A stretch of 64,000 bases of DNA from PZPK01 sp965230795 (GTDB taxonomy: Bacteria > Pseudomonadota > Gammaproteobacteria > Pseudomonadales > Oleiphilaceae), in contig OZ246020.1 of the NCBI GenBank assembly GCA_965230795.1, positions 1,116,001 through 1,180,000 on the forward strand, in the 5' to 3' direction. The notes beneath the pieces are model-generated. The model searched no databases and was not told where the DNA came from. It saw nothing but the letters and a program-made list of their open reading frames with translations. Shown here in pieces: positions 26,411 through 34,114 of the stretch. Position numbers and translations under genes: made by a program. The first letter of the stretch is position 1, and each line of letters begins with the position of its first letter.

Positions 26411-29400
26411 TCAGTTTGAAGATGGCTCGTTTTGAGCCTCTGTCTCACTTAGCCATTCCAGCACGGTATCCCTGATCTTCTCTTCTGTCTGGTTGCCCAT
26501 TTCTTCGAGGCTTGGCAGGGTTTCGGCACCCACGACAGATAGCGAAGTTGTGGCAAGTACGTTCATCCAGCCAATGATGCCGGGTCGGGTGCAACCAAAG
26601 AGAGTGGAAACGCCAGGTGTTTCGACGATTGCCACCAAAGCAGCCAAGGCTGCAACCGATGAGATGATGACTTCTTTGGACCCCTTACCGGCAACGATAG
26701 TTTGCACAAGCTGCGAGCCAATCAGGGTGAGCATGCCCACGGTAGACGCATGTTCCGGGCCTCTAAACCAACGGTCTAGGGCCCATGAGACAGTTGTGAT
26801 ACCGCCAGTCAATCCAGCGCGCCATTGAATTTCACGATTGAGCGATTCTCCCAGAGATTGCTCAGGGCCTTCTGCCAGGAGTTGTGCAGCCTTGATCTTA
26901 TCGGGTTTGCGCATCGCCACTGCCAAAGCTGGTACGGTATCGGTCAGCAAATTGATTAGCAGGAGCTGGCGGGCATTGAGGGGGGATTTGCCATCCAGCA
27001 AACCCGCAATCAAGGTGAAGCCGATTTCGCCCAGATTGCCGCCCACCAGCAGACTCACCGCATCGCGTACTGCGGTCCACAGTGCCCGGCCTTCCATGAC
27101 TGCTCTGACGATGGTTTCGATACGACTATCCACCACGAACAAGTCAGCCGCTTTTTGTGCGGCGTAGCTGCTTTCTTCGCCCAGAGCAATACCCACTTCA
27201 GCCAAACGAATGGCTGCGGCATCGTTGGCGCCATCGCCGGTCATGCCGACCACTTCGCCGTTGGCTTGCAATGCCGTAACAATTTTGGCTTTTTGGGCAG
27301 GGGTGACACGGGCGAAAACAGCTACATCTTTGACTTTTTCAGCTAACTCAGCGTCACTCAGAGCATTCATTTCAGAACCGGTGAGGACTTTGGCATGGCC
27401 GTTAATCTGAAGTTCTTTTGCAATCGCCTGTGCGGTAACCGGGTGATCCCCCGTAATCATCTTGACTGCAATGCCTGCATCATGGAATTCCTTCACCGAG
27501 TTTTTGGCGGATTCTCGAACAGGGTCAGACATGGCCAGATAACCCCGGAATACCATGTTGGTAACTTTGTCTCGATTGAGCGTCAAACTGCGTGCGGGGC
27601 GATCTGTGATGGCCAGCACTCTGTAACCTCGTGTTGCCAGACTAATCGCCAGGTCGTGCAGGCGTTGACGATTGGCCTCATCAATCTCGACGATCTGTCC
27701 ATCGGGTTGCATCCAGCGGTTGCACTTGTCCAGCAAGATGTCAGGAGCGCCTTTGGCACACAGTCGCTTTTCTTCTTCACATGTGAATAAGGAAGCGTGA
27801 TAGCCTCGCTCAGACTTGAAAGGCAAGTCCTTAACGCGTTTCCAGCGCGATAGCGAAGCACACAGGTCGGGGTAGTGAAGTCGAGCAGCTTTGCCAACGG
27901 CCTCATCAGTCATATGCTTCCCTAAACCGGTTCCGACATCTTCAGGACTAGCCAGCATGGCGGTCTCAAGTGCGCGTTGGCCCTTTTCATCCAGTTGGTC
28001 GACGGCCAGCAGCTCGCCATCGATGGCAATGAGCTTTAAAGCCAGACTGCCTTCAGTCAGTGTCCCGGTTTTGTCTGCGCAGAGTACCGACATGCGTCCA
28101 AGCGCTTCAATCGCTCTTGGATTGCGTGCGTAGGCACCTTTGTCGCTCAAGCGGTTGGCAGCGGAGAGTTGTGCCAGTGTGGCTAGAATCGGCAAGCCCT
28201 CGGGCACAGCGGCAACCGCTAAACTGACGCCCGCGCCGATTACATCCTGAACGGGTTGTTTGCGGGACAGGCCTGAGAGCATGACTGCAATACCGGAAAA
28301 GGCTGCCATGGGAACCGTGAGTTCAGTAAGTTGGTTCAAACGACTTTCGACCCCATTAAAGAGGGGGGCTTTTATGCCTTGGGCCCGGCGGGACTCGGAG
28401 CGGATTTGTTCAGCAACGATGACGGCTTTAACCGTGCCCTGGCATACAGCGGTACCCTCGTAAATCATCGATTTGCGATCGGCTATTGTCATGCTGTAGC
28501 TTGGTTTGGATGATTTTTTGACTGGCAGGGATTCTCCCGTCAAAGAAGACTCATCCATTTCCAGTGATACGGACTCCAAAATTCTGGCATCGGCGGGCAC
28601 CACCTCTCCGGCTGCCAGTTCAATGATGTCGCCAGGTAAAAGGTCTACGCTCGAGACCATTTGAGACTCGTTTAGTCGAGTGATCTCAAATACCTGCTCA
28701 GTGGTCATACCCATTTCAGAAAGCTTGGCTTCGGTATTCTGACGCTGGATGCCGCCAATTAATCCATTACCGGCGATCACAGCGGAAATAAGCAGTGCAT
28801 CAACAATCGCACCGGTGAAAGCCGCGAGTCCCGCGCCAGTTAGCAATACGGGAACCAATGGACTGGACATTTCTTCAATCCAGAGTTCTTTCAGCGAAGG
28901 GCTGCTGCTCTGTGAGGGTAATTCTGAGAGACTGTCTCTGTTGGCTAACGCCTGTTCCAAGCGTTTGCCCAAACGTTCGAGTACCACACTGGTATCCATT
29001 GCATGCCAGGGTGTTGTGTCGAAAAGCAAGTTAGAAGGCATGTCTTGCAATTTTAATGCAGCGCGATAGGCGTTTAGCATGGAGGCCAGCGTTGCCACAT
29101 TGGCTGCCAGGCGGATCCGTCCCAAGGTCCTTGGGTCCAGCATGTCCAGAGACAGAATCAGGCCGCTGAACGCATCAATTTTGGCCAGCTCTACACTTTG
29201 TTGTGATATGGCTTTAGCTGCATTGACAGCATCAAGAAGCAGCCAGAGGCTTCTGACCGGGTCGGAAACAACGATATCTGCGGTGGACGGCCAGGCTGTT
29301 TGTTTGTGCATCTGGCCAACGGCAATATCGCAATAGCGAATCAGTTCGCAGCGCCCGATACCCATAATCACGGAACCTTGCAGTTGCCGTTGCTGGAGAC

Positions 29401-30760
29401 GAGCTTTTATCTTGTCCTGGTCATCTTTATCCGGATCGAATAAATCGACTTTGAGCTTGAGAACACGTGCCTTGGCCTGAATGGATTCAATGGTTTCATC
29501 TACAATGTTCTGGGCAATGATCGCTGCAACGATTGTCTGGCCGCGTTTCACAAGATACAGAGAGCTCAGAGGCTGGTCCGTCTCCTGCCACCATTTTTCA
29601 ACCCGGGCATTCAATTTTGTTTCGTCTGCAGCTGGACTAAGTACTAGGGTTGAGCGTTTTAACTTCAGGCAGCCTTTTTGTAACAGCTCCTCAACCTGCT
29701 GGGAATCCAGCTGTGTTTTGCCTTGTATGTAAACCGAAGTGGCTGCAAGCTTGCTCGGTTGCAGCAGACCGCTATCAAGGGCCAGGCAGTCTACCCTGTC
29801 AAGGCATGCCAGTTTTCCTGGGTCAAGTACTAGCATATTCTGCAAGGTAAGGCGCTCTAGAAGCTCCAGGCAAAACGAATCCCGACCGCGAATGGCCGGC
29901 TTCGGAATAGCAGTGAACAGCATACGTGCTGAACTGTTTAAGCTGTGGGTAAACGCAATGCCCGCGCTGAAGCTAGCCAGTGAGAATTTTTCTGCGGTGT
30001 CCAGATACTTCTCTACCGGTCCATCAGGAAGTGGGCAGGGGCGATTGGCACGAATTTGTTTACTTATCATGCCGCGCTCGATGCGTTCCAGAAACTGTTC
30101 TCTAAAAGCCAGCCAACTCTGTTCCCGGGCTTTTTCTGCTTTCCATTCGTGACTGCGGTGAATTAAATCTACCAGAGAGCCGGACCAGCCGTGGCTGAAT
30201 GAATCACTGACACTAGAGACGACCCGAATGAGTAACTCGCTATTTTCATGCCCCAGAACGTTGTCCAATGGGCCGCGTAATTCAGGGATATTTTCGACCA
30301 GGACACTTAACGCCGAGAGGTCAGTGAAGAAATTAAAAGACCGGCGATTCAGCTGCCCCAAGACCAAGCCACCGCTGAAACTAAGCACATCGATGCCCAT
30401 CTCAATCAGTGTTCTATAGCGAGTCAGGGTTTCTTCAGGAAAGCGTGTACGGGTCGAAAATAGTGCATGCTGATAACCAAATTTGGTTTCCAGGCGCTCA
30501 ACCAGACTAATCACCTCACGCTTATGCCCCTCTGTTTGCCTCTTAACTTTGACAATAAAACGATCCAGCTCGGGAACGTGTTTTGCGATTTGCACGAAAT
30601 TTTTGTTGAGCAGCTGGTGCTCTAGCTCCTGCGTAAAGCTTTCATCCCCTGCGGCATACCCACGCAACTCAACAATTATCCAGCGATCAACCAGGGTAAG
30701 TTGTCTTTCTTGGCCAAACAGCTTGCGCAAAGCGCTTTTTAAAGAAGGTAGGCGTCTCAC
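26411..30760 (-). CDS. very large P-type cation ATPase with ~630-residue N-terminal extension
   Basis: The 1449-residue protein contains a full type II P-ATPase core in its second half: actuator motif LTGES near residue 740, VPEGLP in the fourth core helix, phosphorylation site DKTGTLT with Asp896, GDGANDAA near 1175 and a sixth-helix segment NLLTDTVPALAVA. PEGL and the helix pattern point to calcium, sodium or a related cation. The first 630 residues precede the core and contain no second DKTGT, but have Rossmann-like and hydrophobic stretches suggestive of degenerate ATPase parts. This layout recalls the long mycobacterial CtpH/CtpI proteins. The start is a GTG at 30760 with AAGAGA upstream. 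It follows a cation exchanger gene on the same strand. Confidence 0.88.
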   Translation of the reverse strand: MRRLPSLKSALRKLFGQERQLTLVDRWIIVELRGYAAGDESFTQELEHQLLNKNFVQIAKHVPELDRFIVKVKRQTEGHKREVISLVERLETKFGYQHALFSTRTRFPEETLTRYRTLIEMGIDVLSFSGGLVLGQLNRRSFNFFTDLSALSVLVENIPELRGPLDNVLGHENSELLIRVVSSVSDSFSHGWSGSLVDLIHRSHEWKAEKAREQSWLAFREQFLERIERGMISKQIRANRPCPLPDGPVEKYLDTAEKFSLASFSAGIAFTHSLNSSARMLFTAIPKPAIRGRDSFCLELLERLTLQNMLVLDPGKLACLDRVDCLALDSGLLQPSKLAATSVYIQGKTQLDSQQVEELLQKGCLKLKRSTLVLSPAADETKLNARVEKWWQETDQPLSSLYLVKRGQTIVAAIIAQNIVDETIESIQAKARVLKLKVDLFDPDKDDQDKIKARLQQRQLQGSVIMGIGRCELIRYCDIAVGQMHKQTAWPSTADIVVSDPVRSLWLLLDAVNAAKAISQQSVELAKIDAFSGLILSLDMLDPRTLGRIRLAANVATLASMLNAYRAALKLQDMPSNLLFDTTPWHAMDTSVVLERLGKRLEQALANRDSLSELPSQSSSPSLKELWIEEMSSPLVPVLLTGAGLAAFTGAIVDALLISAVIAGNGLIGGIQRQNTEAKLSEMGMTTEQVFEITRLNESQMVSSVDLLPGDIIELAAGEVVPADARILESVSLEMDESSLTGESLPVKKSSKPSYSMTIADRKSMIYEGTAVCQGTVKAVIVAEQIRSESRRAQGIKAPLFNGVESRLNQLTELTVPMAAFSGIAVMLSGLSRKQPVQDVIGAGVSLAVAAVPEGLPILATLAQLSAANRLSDKGAYARNPRAIEALGRMSVLCADKTGTLTEGSLALKLIAIDGELLAVDQLDEKGQRALETAMLASPEDVGTGLGKHMTDEAVGKAARLHYPDLCASLSRWKRVKDLPFKSERGYHASLFTCEEEKRLCAKGAPDILLDKCNRWMQPDGQIVEIDEANRQRLHDLAISLATRGYRVLAITDRPARSLTLNRDKVTNMVFRGYLAMSDPVRESAKNSVKEFHDAGIAVKMITGDHPVTAQAIAKELQINGHAKVLTGSEMNALSDAELAEKVKDVAVFARVTPAQKAKIVTALQANGEVVGMTGDGANDAAAIRLAEVGIALGEESSYAAQKAADLFVVDSRIETIVRAVMEGRALWTAVRDAVSLLVGGNLGEIGFTLIAGLLDGKSPLNARQLLLINLLTDTVPALAVAMRKPDKIKAAQLLAEGPEQSLGESLNREIQWRAGLTGGITTVSWALDRWFRGPEHASTVGMLTLIGSQLVQTIVAGKGSKEVIISSVAALAALVAIVETPGVSTLFGCTRPGIIGWMNVLATTSLSVVGAETLPSLEEMGNQTEEKIRDTVLEWLSETEAQNEPSSN

Positions 30761-30840
30761 GTAATGATCTCTTTTCGCAGTGATGTTTGATTCATTAGAA
30801 GCAGACAGTATAGTGAGTCATATTTCTGTAATATTGACCT

Positions 30841-30863
30841 GCATCATTCAGGCGCCTGATGCC
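30841..30863. promoter_or_regulatory. palindrome between exchanger and P-ATPase genes
   Basis: The perfect 12-base palindrome TCAGGCGCCTGA lies at 30848-30859 within a larger hairpin (GCATCA ... TGATGC, 30841-30862). It is in the 132-base gap between the exchanger stop and the ATPase GTG. No T-run follows on the minus strand, so a protein-binding site or processing hairpin is as likely as a terminator. Confidence 0.4.
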
Positions 30864-30892
30864 TTTTATGCGACTCGTTGCCTCAAATACTT

Positions 30893-32191
30893 TCAGTGAA
30901 TGTTGTTGCCATAGGAAAGCAGCAGATAAATCAATATGGAGATAATGGAAACCAAAACAGCGGTATCCAACAAATCAAAGGTGTGGTTTTCCTCCAGCAG
31001 CGCGGTCAGTGTGTAGAAAGTGGGAAAGAGAAAAACGAAAAGTAAAATACTTGAGGTACTAAACGGCAACCAGTGATTGCCTCCATCAGAAACACTAACC
31101 AGGGACCCCAGCAAAAGAGATAGCGGCATGATCAGAAACAATACTTGTGTCATGCCACCGAAGGCGTTGGCGAGAGCGATACCATAGTCTTTTTTGCGGT
31201 GGGCATTCCACAGAATCACGTATTCGCTCATACCGCCAAATATCGCTAGCAAAAACGCAGTCACAAAAGCGCCGGCATTGAGTTCTTGCGTCATGGTGAC
31301 GGCAAAGTCGTTGACAGCACTTCCGCCAATAAATGACCCCACTATGCCGATCATGAATAACGTGACAATCAGGGTCCAGCTGCGGTGTTTAACCCATTGA
31401 TAGAGATGTTTGAGACGAAAACGATACAGCGATGAGCGCGTTCTCAGAACTTCTTTCAGGTTTTGTTCTTCATTTGCGTAATAAATCGTTAGCCGGTACA
31501 GATACACCACAAATAGAACCAGCAGCAGTGCGCTGATAAAAATAAGATCCGTATTGTCGAATCCGATAGCCTCGCTGTCGGTGAATCGGACGCTCAGCAT
31601 CATTGCTCCCAGAATCAAGCCAAGTGAGCCGCCCGCCACCAGAATTTGTGAGCCAGCTTCGGTGATGGGTTTGGGCATCAGGTATTTGCCTTGATAGTCT
31701 TTGGGGAGAAAAAACGAGTAGCAACTGAATACCAGAGCATTGTTGTAGATGGTCAGCATTACCGTTACAAAGGCAAGATAAGGATTCACCATGGCCAGGA
31801 AAGCGACGACCACGATTTCAGGTATGGTAGAGAGAATCTCTGACCATGTTGCGGCGACATAATGGTCCCATTGGAATCGCGCGGCCAAACGTTCCGTGGC
31901 AGCCAGAATGGACTGGCATGCGACCTGGATCATAATCAGACCAATAAGTAGGTCCATCGCCGCTTCAAGCCAGGGATTGAGGCTTGCCTCGGTGAGTTTG
32001 ACCAATTGCAGTACCAGCCACAAAAGGGCGACGTAAGCGGCACGCTTTAGCTCTGGTAGTGTCTCCTCACTGCGTGTCCCTTTGATGGCATGGCTAATTT
32101 CTGCAGACGCGATACGATCCGGGTCGATACCTGCGTCTTCTAATATTGCACCGGGGATGACCGTATCGGTTTTAGACTCGTTTTTCTCCAT
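30893..32191 (-). CDS. CaCA-type cation (Na/Ca) exchanger family protein
   Basis: The 432-residue membrane protein has about eleven hydrophobic segments after a polar N-terminus of about 50 residues. Two alpha-repeats typical of calcium/cation antiporters are visible: TWSEILSTIPEIVVVAFLA (about 125-143) and FGGMSEYVILW followed by ALANAFGGMTQVLF (about 335-370). Each carries the membrane Glu expected for ion binding, although the canonical GTSLPE wording is altered. It would exchange Ca2+ or a related ion for Na+ or H+. Its position upstream of a PEGL-type P-ATPase on the same strand suggests joint calcium export. Confidence 0.75.
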   Translation of the reverse strand: MEKNESKTDTVIPGAILEDAGIDPDRIASAEISHAIKGTRSEETLPELKRAAYVALLWLVLQLVKLTEASLNPWLEAAMDLLIGLIMIQVACQSILAATERLAARFQWDHYVAATWSEILSTIPEIVVVAFLAMVNPYLAFVTVMLTIYNNALVFSCYSFFLPKDYQGKYLMPKPITEAGSQILVAGGSLGLILGAMMLSVRFTDSEAIGFDNTDLIFISALLLVLFVVYLYRLTIYYANEEQNLKEVLRTRSSLYRFRLKHLYQWVKHRSWTLIVTLFMIGIVGSFIGGSAVNDFAVTMTQELNAGAFVTAFLLAIFGGMSEYVILWNAHRKKDYGIALANAFGGMTQVLFLIMPLSLLLGSLVSVSDGGNHWLPFSTSSILLFVFLFPTFYTLTALLEENHTFDLLDTAVLVSIISILIYLLLSYGNNIH

Positions 32192-32352
32192 CTTACTGCC
32201 AAATAAGCATGCGTTCTCGCAGGATAACGGCTATTTGGGAGATTAAAATAAGGCGGGTTCACAAATGCGATGAAACTTGATGGCCATCAATTATCGAATT
32301 CGCTTCGGAAGGCAAGTGCTTATGCTTTCCTCAAGTAACCGTGGGCGCCGAA

Positions 32353-32430
32353 TTAAAGGGGTCAGAGCCACTGCTGTCCCAGTTAAGAATTTAGAAAAAA
32401 GGGGACGCATTTATTTTTACGAGCCTAAAC
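32353..32430. repeat. short repeat remnant resembling RAYT/IS200-associated sequence
   Basis: AAAGGGGTCAGAGCC at about 32355 and AAAAGGGGACGCATTTATTT at about 32398-32417 resemble sequences that commonly border REP-associated tyrosine transposase genes in gammaproteobacteria (recognised from memory). No transposase is present. The surrounding 32192-32458 interval holds no gene that I can support. Confidence 0.4.
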
Positions 32431-32458
32431 AGAAAAGCTTGTCAGCCTAGGAGCTGGT

Positions 32459-32734
32459 TTAGGAGGCGGTGAGATTTTGCTTCACGTCATCTGCAAGCCA
32501 GGCTTTAATCAAAGACTGATAAGGCATGTCTCTTCGGTTTGCCTCGATCTTGATGCTCTCGAGCAAAGATTCAGGCAGGCGGAGAGAAATGGTTTTGGTT
32601 GATGGTTTTAGGTTGGGCATGCTTACTTTCTCTGCTTTGCTCCAATCCAGATAATCAGCAGAGTCATGTTCTTCCCAAAATTTTCTCTCTTCGGCCTCAG
32701 TCTTAAACTTTGGAGGCTGTTTATGCTTGCTCAT
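32459..32734 (-). CDS. CopG/BrnA-like antitoxin
   Basis: The 91-residue protein has a polar N-terminus containing FKTEAEERKFWEEHDSADYL, a segment typical of BrnA/CopG-type antitoxins. It is followed by a ribbon-helix-helix domain: TKTISLRLPESLLESIKIEA then MPYQSLIKAWLADDV. Such proteins bind DNA as dimers, repress their own operon and neutralise a partner toxin. The usual BrnT toxin gene is not found on either side. The nearest gene upstream on the same strand, 39 bases away, encodes a GIY-YIG domain protein. The antitoxin may be orphan, or the pair may form an unusual module. Confidence 0.75.
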   Translation of the reverse strand: MSKHKQPPKFKTEAEERKFWEEHDSADYLDWSKAEKVSMPNLKPSTKTISLRLPESLLESIKIEANRRDMPYQSLIKAWLADDVKQNLTAS

Positions 32735-32773
32735 AAATTTTCCTCTCTCTCTTGTGCATGGGACGTGCAGAAA

Positions 32774-33046
32774 TCACCCAAATATTTCGTCCGCTTTGTA
32801 CCAGTAACAACTTCGTGATCGTTTCCATTGACGTCGCCACTTCTTGATCTGTTTTTCCCTCGTGATGGCGGCAATCATAGAATCGTGTTGCTCAAAATAG
32901 ACCAGTTGTTTGGCCTTGTATTGACGAGTAAATCCATCAATCATTCCTTCCCTGTGTTGCCATACCCTTTGAATCAAATCGCTGGTGACGCCAACATACA
33001 AGGTTCCTCTTTTACCACTTGCCAATATGTAGACTGTAGGCTCCAT
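32774..33046 (-). CDS. GIY-YIG nuclease-family small protein
   Basis: The 90-residue protein is almost entirely a GIY-YIG domain: VYILASGKRGTLYVGVTSDL at residues 5-24 gives the two strands (YIL and YVG), followed by Arg in LIQRVWQHREG and a downstream Glu in AAITREKQIKKWRR. Members of this UPF0213-type group are small and mostly uncharacterised; some cleave DNA. The ATG at 33046 lies five bases after AAGGAAG. An open frame reaching 33286 is rejected because its extra 80 residues translate a dispersed repeat. Confidence 0.82.
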   Translation of the reverse strand: MEPTVYILASGKRGTLYVGVTSDLIQRVWQHREGMIDGFTRQYKAKQLVYFEQHDSMIAAITREKQIKKWRRQWKRSRSCYWYKADEIFG

Positions 33047-33407
33047 ATTCTTCCTTGAATAGTATTCTGAATCGAGATTAAACCATGGATTATTCGCTTC
33101 GCTTACCCTTCGGGCCAACCTTCGGTTGTTCAACGCGCTAAAGCGCTTTTGTCCCACCTGCGCGGGAATGACGATGGGGTTTTGCGAACGACGACGGGGA
33201 TGCACGAATGATATGGGGAATTTGGCAACGACAATGAGGGTAGTGAGAACGGCCAGCATGTAACAGGGTCCGCTTTGCCTCAGCAACAGATTTCAAGTTT
33301 GGCTCTTCAGATCCAGGTATTAGCAAGTGTGGCCAGAATACGCCTCGCGTCAACGCAAAGGACACAAGACACGCCGTCCTTGGCGTGTCGGTCGCGGAGC
33401 TTGATGA
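33047..33407. repeat. repeat- and hairpin-rich interval
   Basis: No gene is visible. Structures in order are: CAACC-TTC-GGTTG near 33117; the hairpin GCGCT-AA-AGCGC at 33135-33146 followed by TTTT; a palindromic repeat head TCCCACCTGCGCGGGAATGA at 33152, the reverse-oriented relative of those at 18938 and 41429; and a perfect stem GACACGCC-N6-GGCGTGTC at 33368-33389. The last lies 20 bases past the stop of the DUF2892 gene on the minus strand and is a likely terminator for it. Confidence 0.6.
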
Positions 33408-33611
33408 CTATTTAAACGCACAACCCGGTTGTCGGCCAATGGCCTTGAGCAGAATCGCCATGGGGCAGAAGCCGGTGAAGGCGGCCTGAAACATGTTGGC
33501 GCCAACAAAGGCGGTAAACCACAGCCAGTACACCGAGTGCAGTTGGCTCAGGGCGAGGCTGGCAAGAATAAACAGGCCTGCAACAGCAAAAACAATTCGA
33601 TCAACATTCAT
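33408..33611 (-). CDS. DUF2892 (YgaP-like) small membrane protein
   Basis: The 67-residue protein has two hydrophobic helices (about residues 5-22 and 28-46) and the C-terminal signature GFCPMAILLKAIGRQPGC. This is the DUF2892 pattern also found as the membrane part of YgaP-type rhodaneses. The two cysteines could take part in sulfur handling. The ATG at 33611 follows AGGAG by eight bases. It is 49 bases downstream of the two-cysteine ArsR gene, an arrangement seen in BigR-type sulfide or persulfide detoxification operons. Confidence 0.85.
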   Translation of the reverse strand: MNVDRIVFAVAGLFILASLALSQLHSVYWLWFTAFVGANMFQAAFTGFCPMAILLKAIGRQPGCAFK

Positions 33612-33660
33612 AGTCGTTCTCCTCAGAGTCATTTCTTAACACAATAAACAGCGCGCCGTG

Positions 33661-33969
33661 TCAGGCGCAGTAAATGCCATACAGGGTTTCCAGGATTTTC
33701 TGGACATTGCCGTTCTTCAATGAATAGAAAATACGCTGGGCATCCCGGCGGGTTTGCACAATCTCGTCATCACGCAGTCGGGCCATGTGCTGGGAGATGG
33801 CGGACTGGCTCAGTCCCGTGAGTTCTTCCAGCTCGCCAACCGTATGTTCGCGCGACACCAGAGCACACAAGACCATCAGGCGGCTGGGATTGGCCAGCGA
33901 CTTCAGCAATGCTGCAGCCTGTTCGGCGTTCGACTGCATGGTGCCCAGATCCATCTCTTCCACGTTCAT
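33661..33969 (-). CDS. ArsR-family regulator, two-cysteine BigR/SqrR-like
   Basis: The 102-residue protein is a winged-helix ArsR repressor: ANPSRLMVLCALVSREHTVG, then LTGLSQSAISQHMARLRDDE for the recognition helix region. It lacks the metal-binding ELCVCDL box of ArsR/SmtB sensors. Instead it has Cys35 in the LMVLCALV helix and Cys101 next to the C-terminus (YGIYCA), the positions that form the persulfide- and redox-sensing pair in BigR and SqrR, as I recall them. It probably responds to reactive sulfur or oxidants. It is divergent from an RND transporter gene and precedes DUF2892. Confidence 0.83.
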   Translation of the reverse strand: MNVEEMDLGTMQSNAEQAAALLKSLANPSRLMVLCALVSREHTVGELEELTGLSQSAISQHMARLRDDEIVQTRRDAQRIFYSLKNGNVQKILETLYGIYCA

Positions 33970-33998
33970 CTATTCTTGCCTGCTATAAATTAGTTGAC

Positions 33999-34040
33999 TC
34001 TAATATTAGAATAAACATATATTAATTACAACTAATATTA
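33999..34040. promoter_or_regulatory. AT-rich paired operator between arsR and RND genes
   Basis: A perfect 12-base palindrome TCTAATATTAGA lies at 33999-34010 and its core CTAATATTA recurs at 34032-34040, 32 bases later, about three helical turns. Further TAATT/ATTAG half-sites flank both. The sites sit in the AT-rich gap between the divergent genes and are good candidates for the ArsR regulator, which could then control both directions. Confidence 0.6.
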
Positions 34041-34114
34041 TGGTTTTCTAATTTAACGTCTCTGACAGAGCAGTCTGATAGCGCTTATCAGAGAGAATGT
34101 ATTGCGGAGAAAGC

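Noticed and set aside
33047..33286. N-terminal extension of the GIY-YIG protein
   Set aside because: The extra 80 residues are a translation of the dispersed repeat; a well-placed ATG with AAGGAAG exists at 33046.
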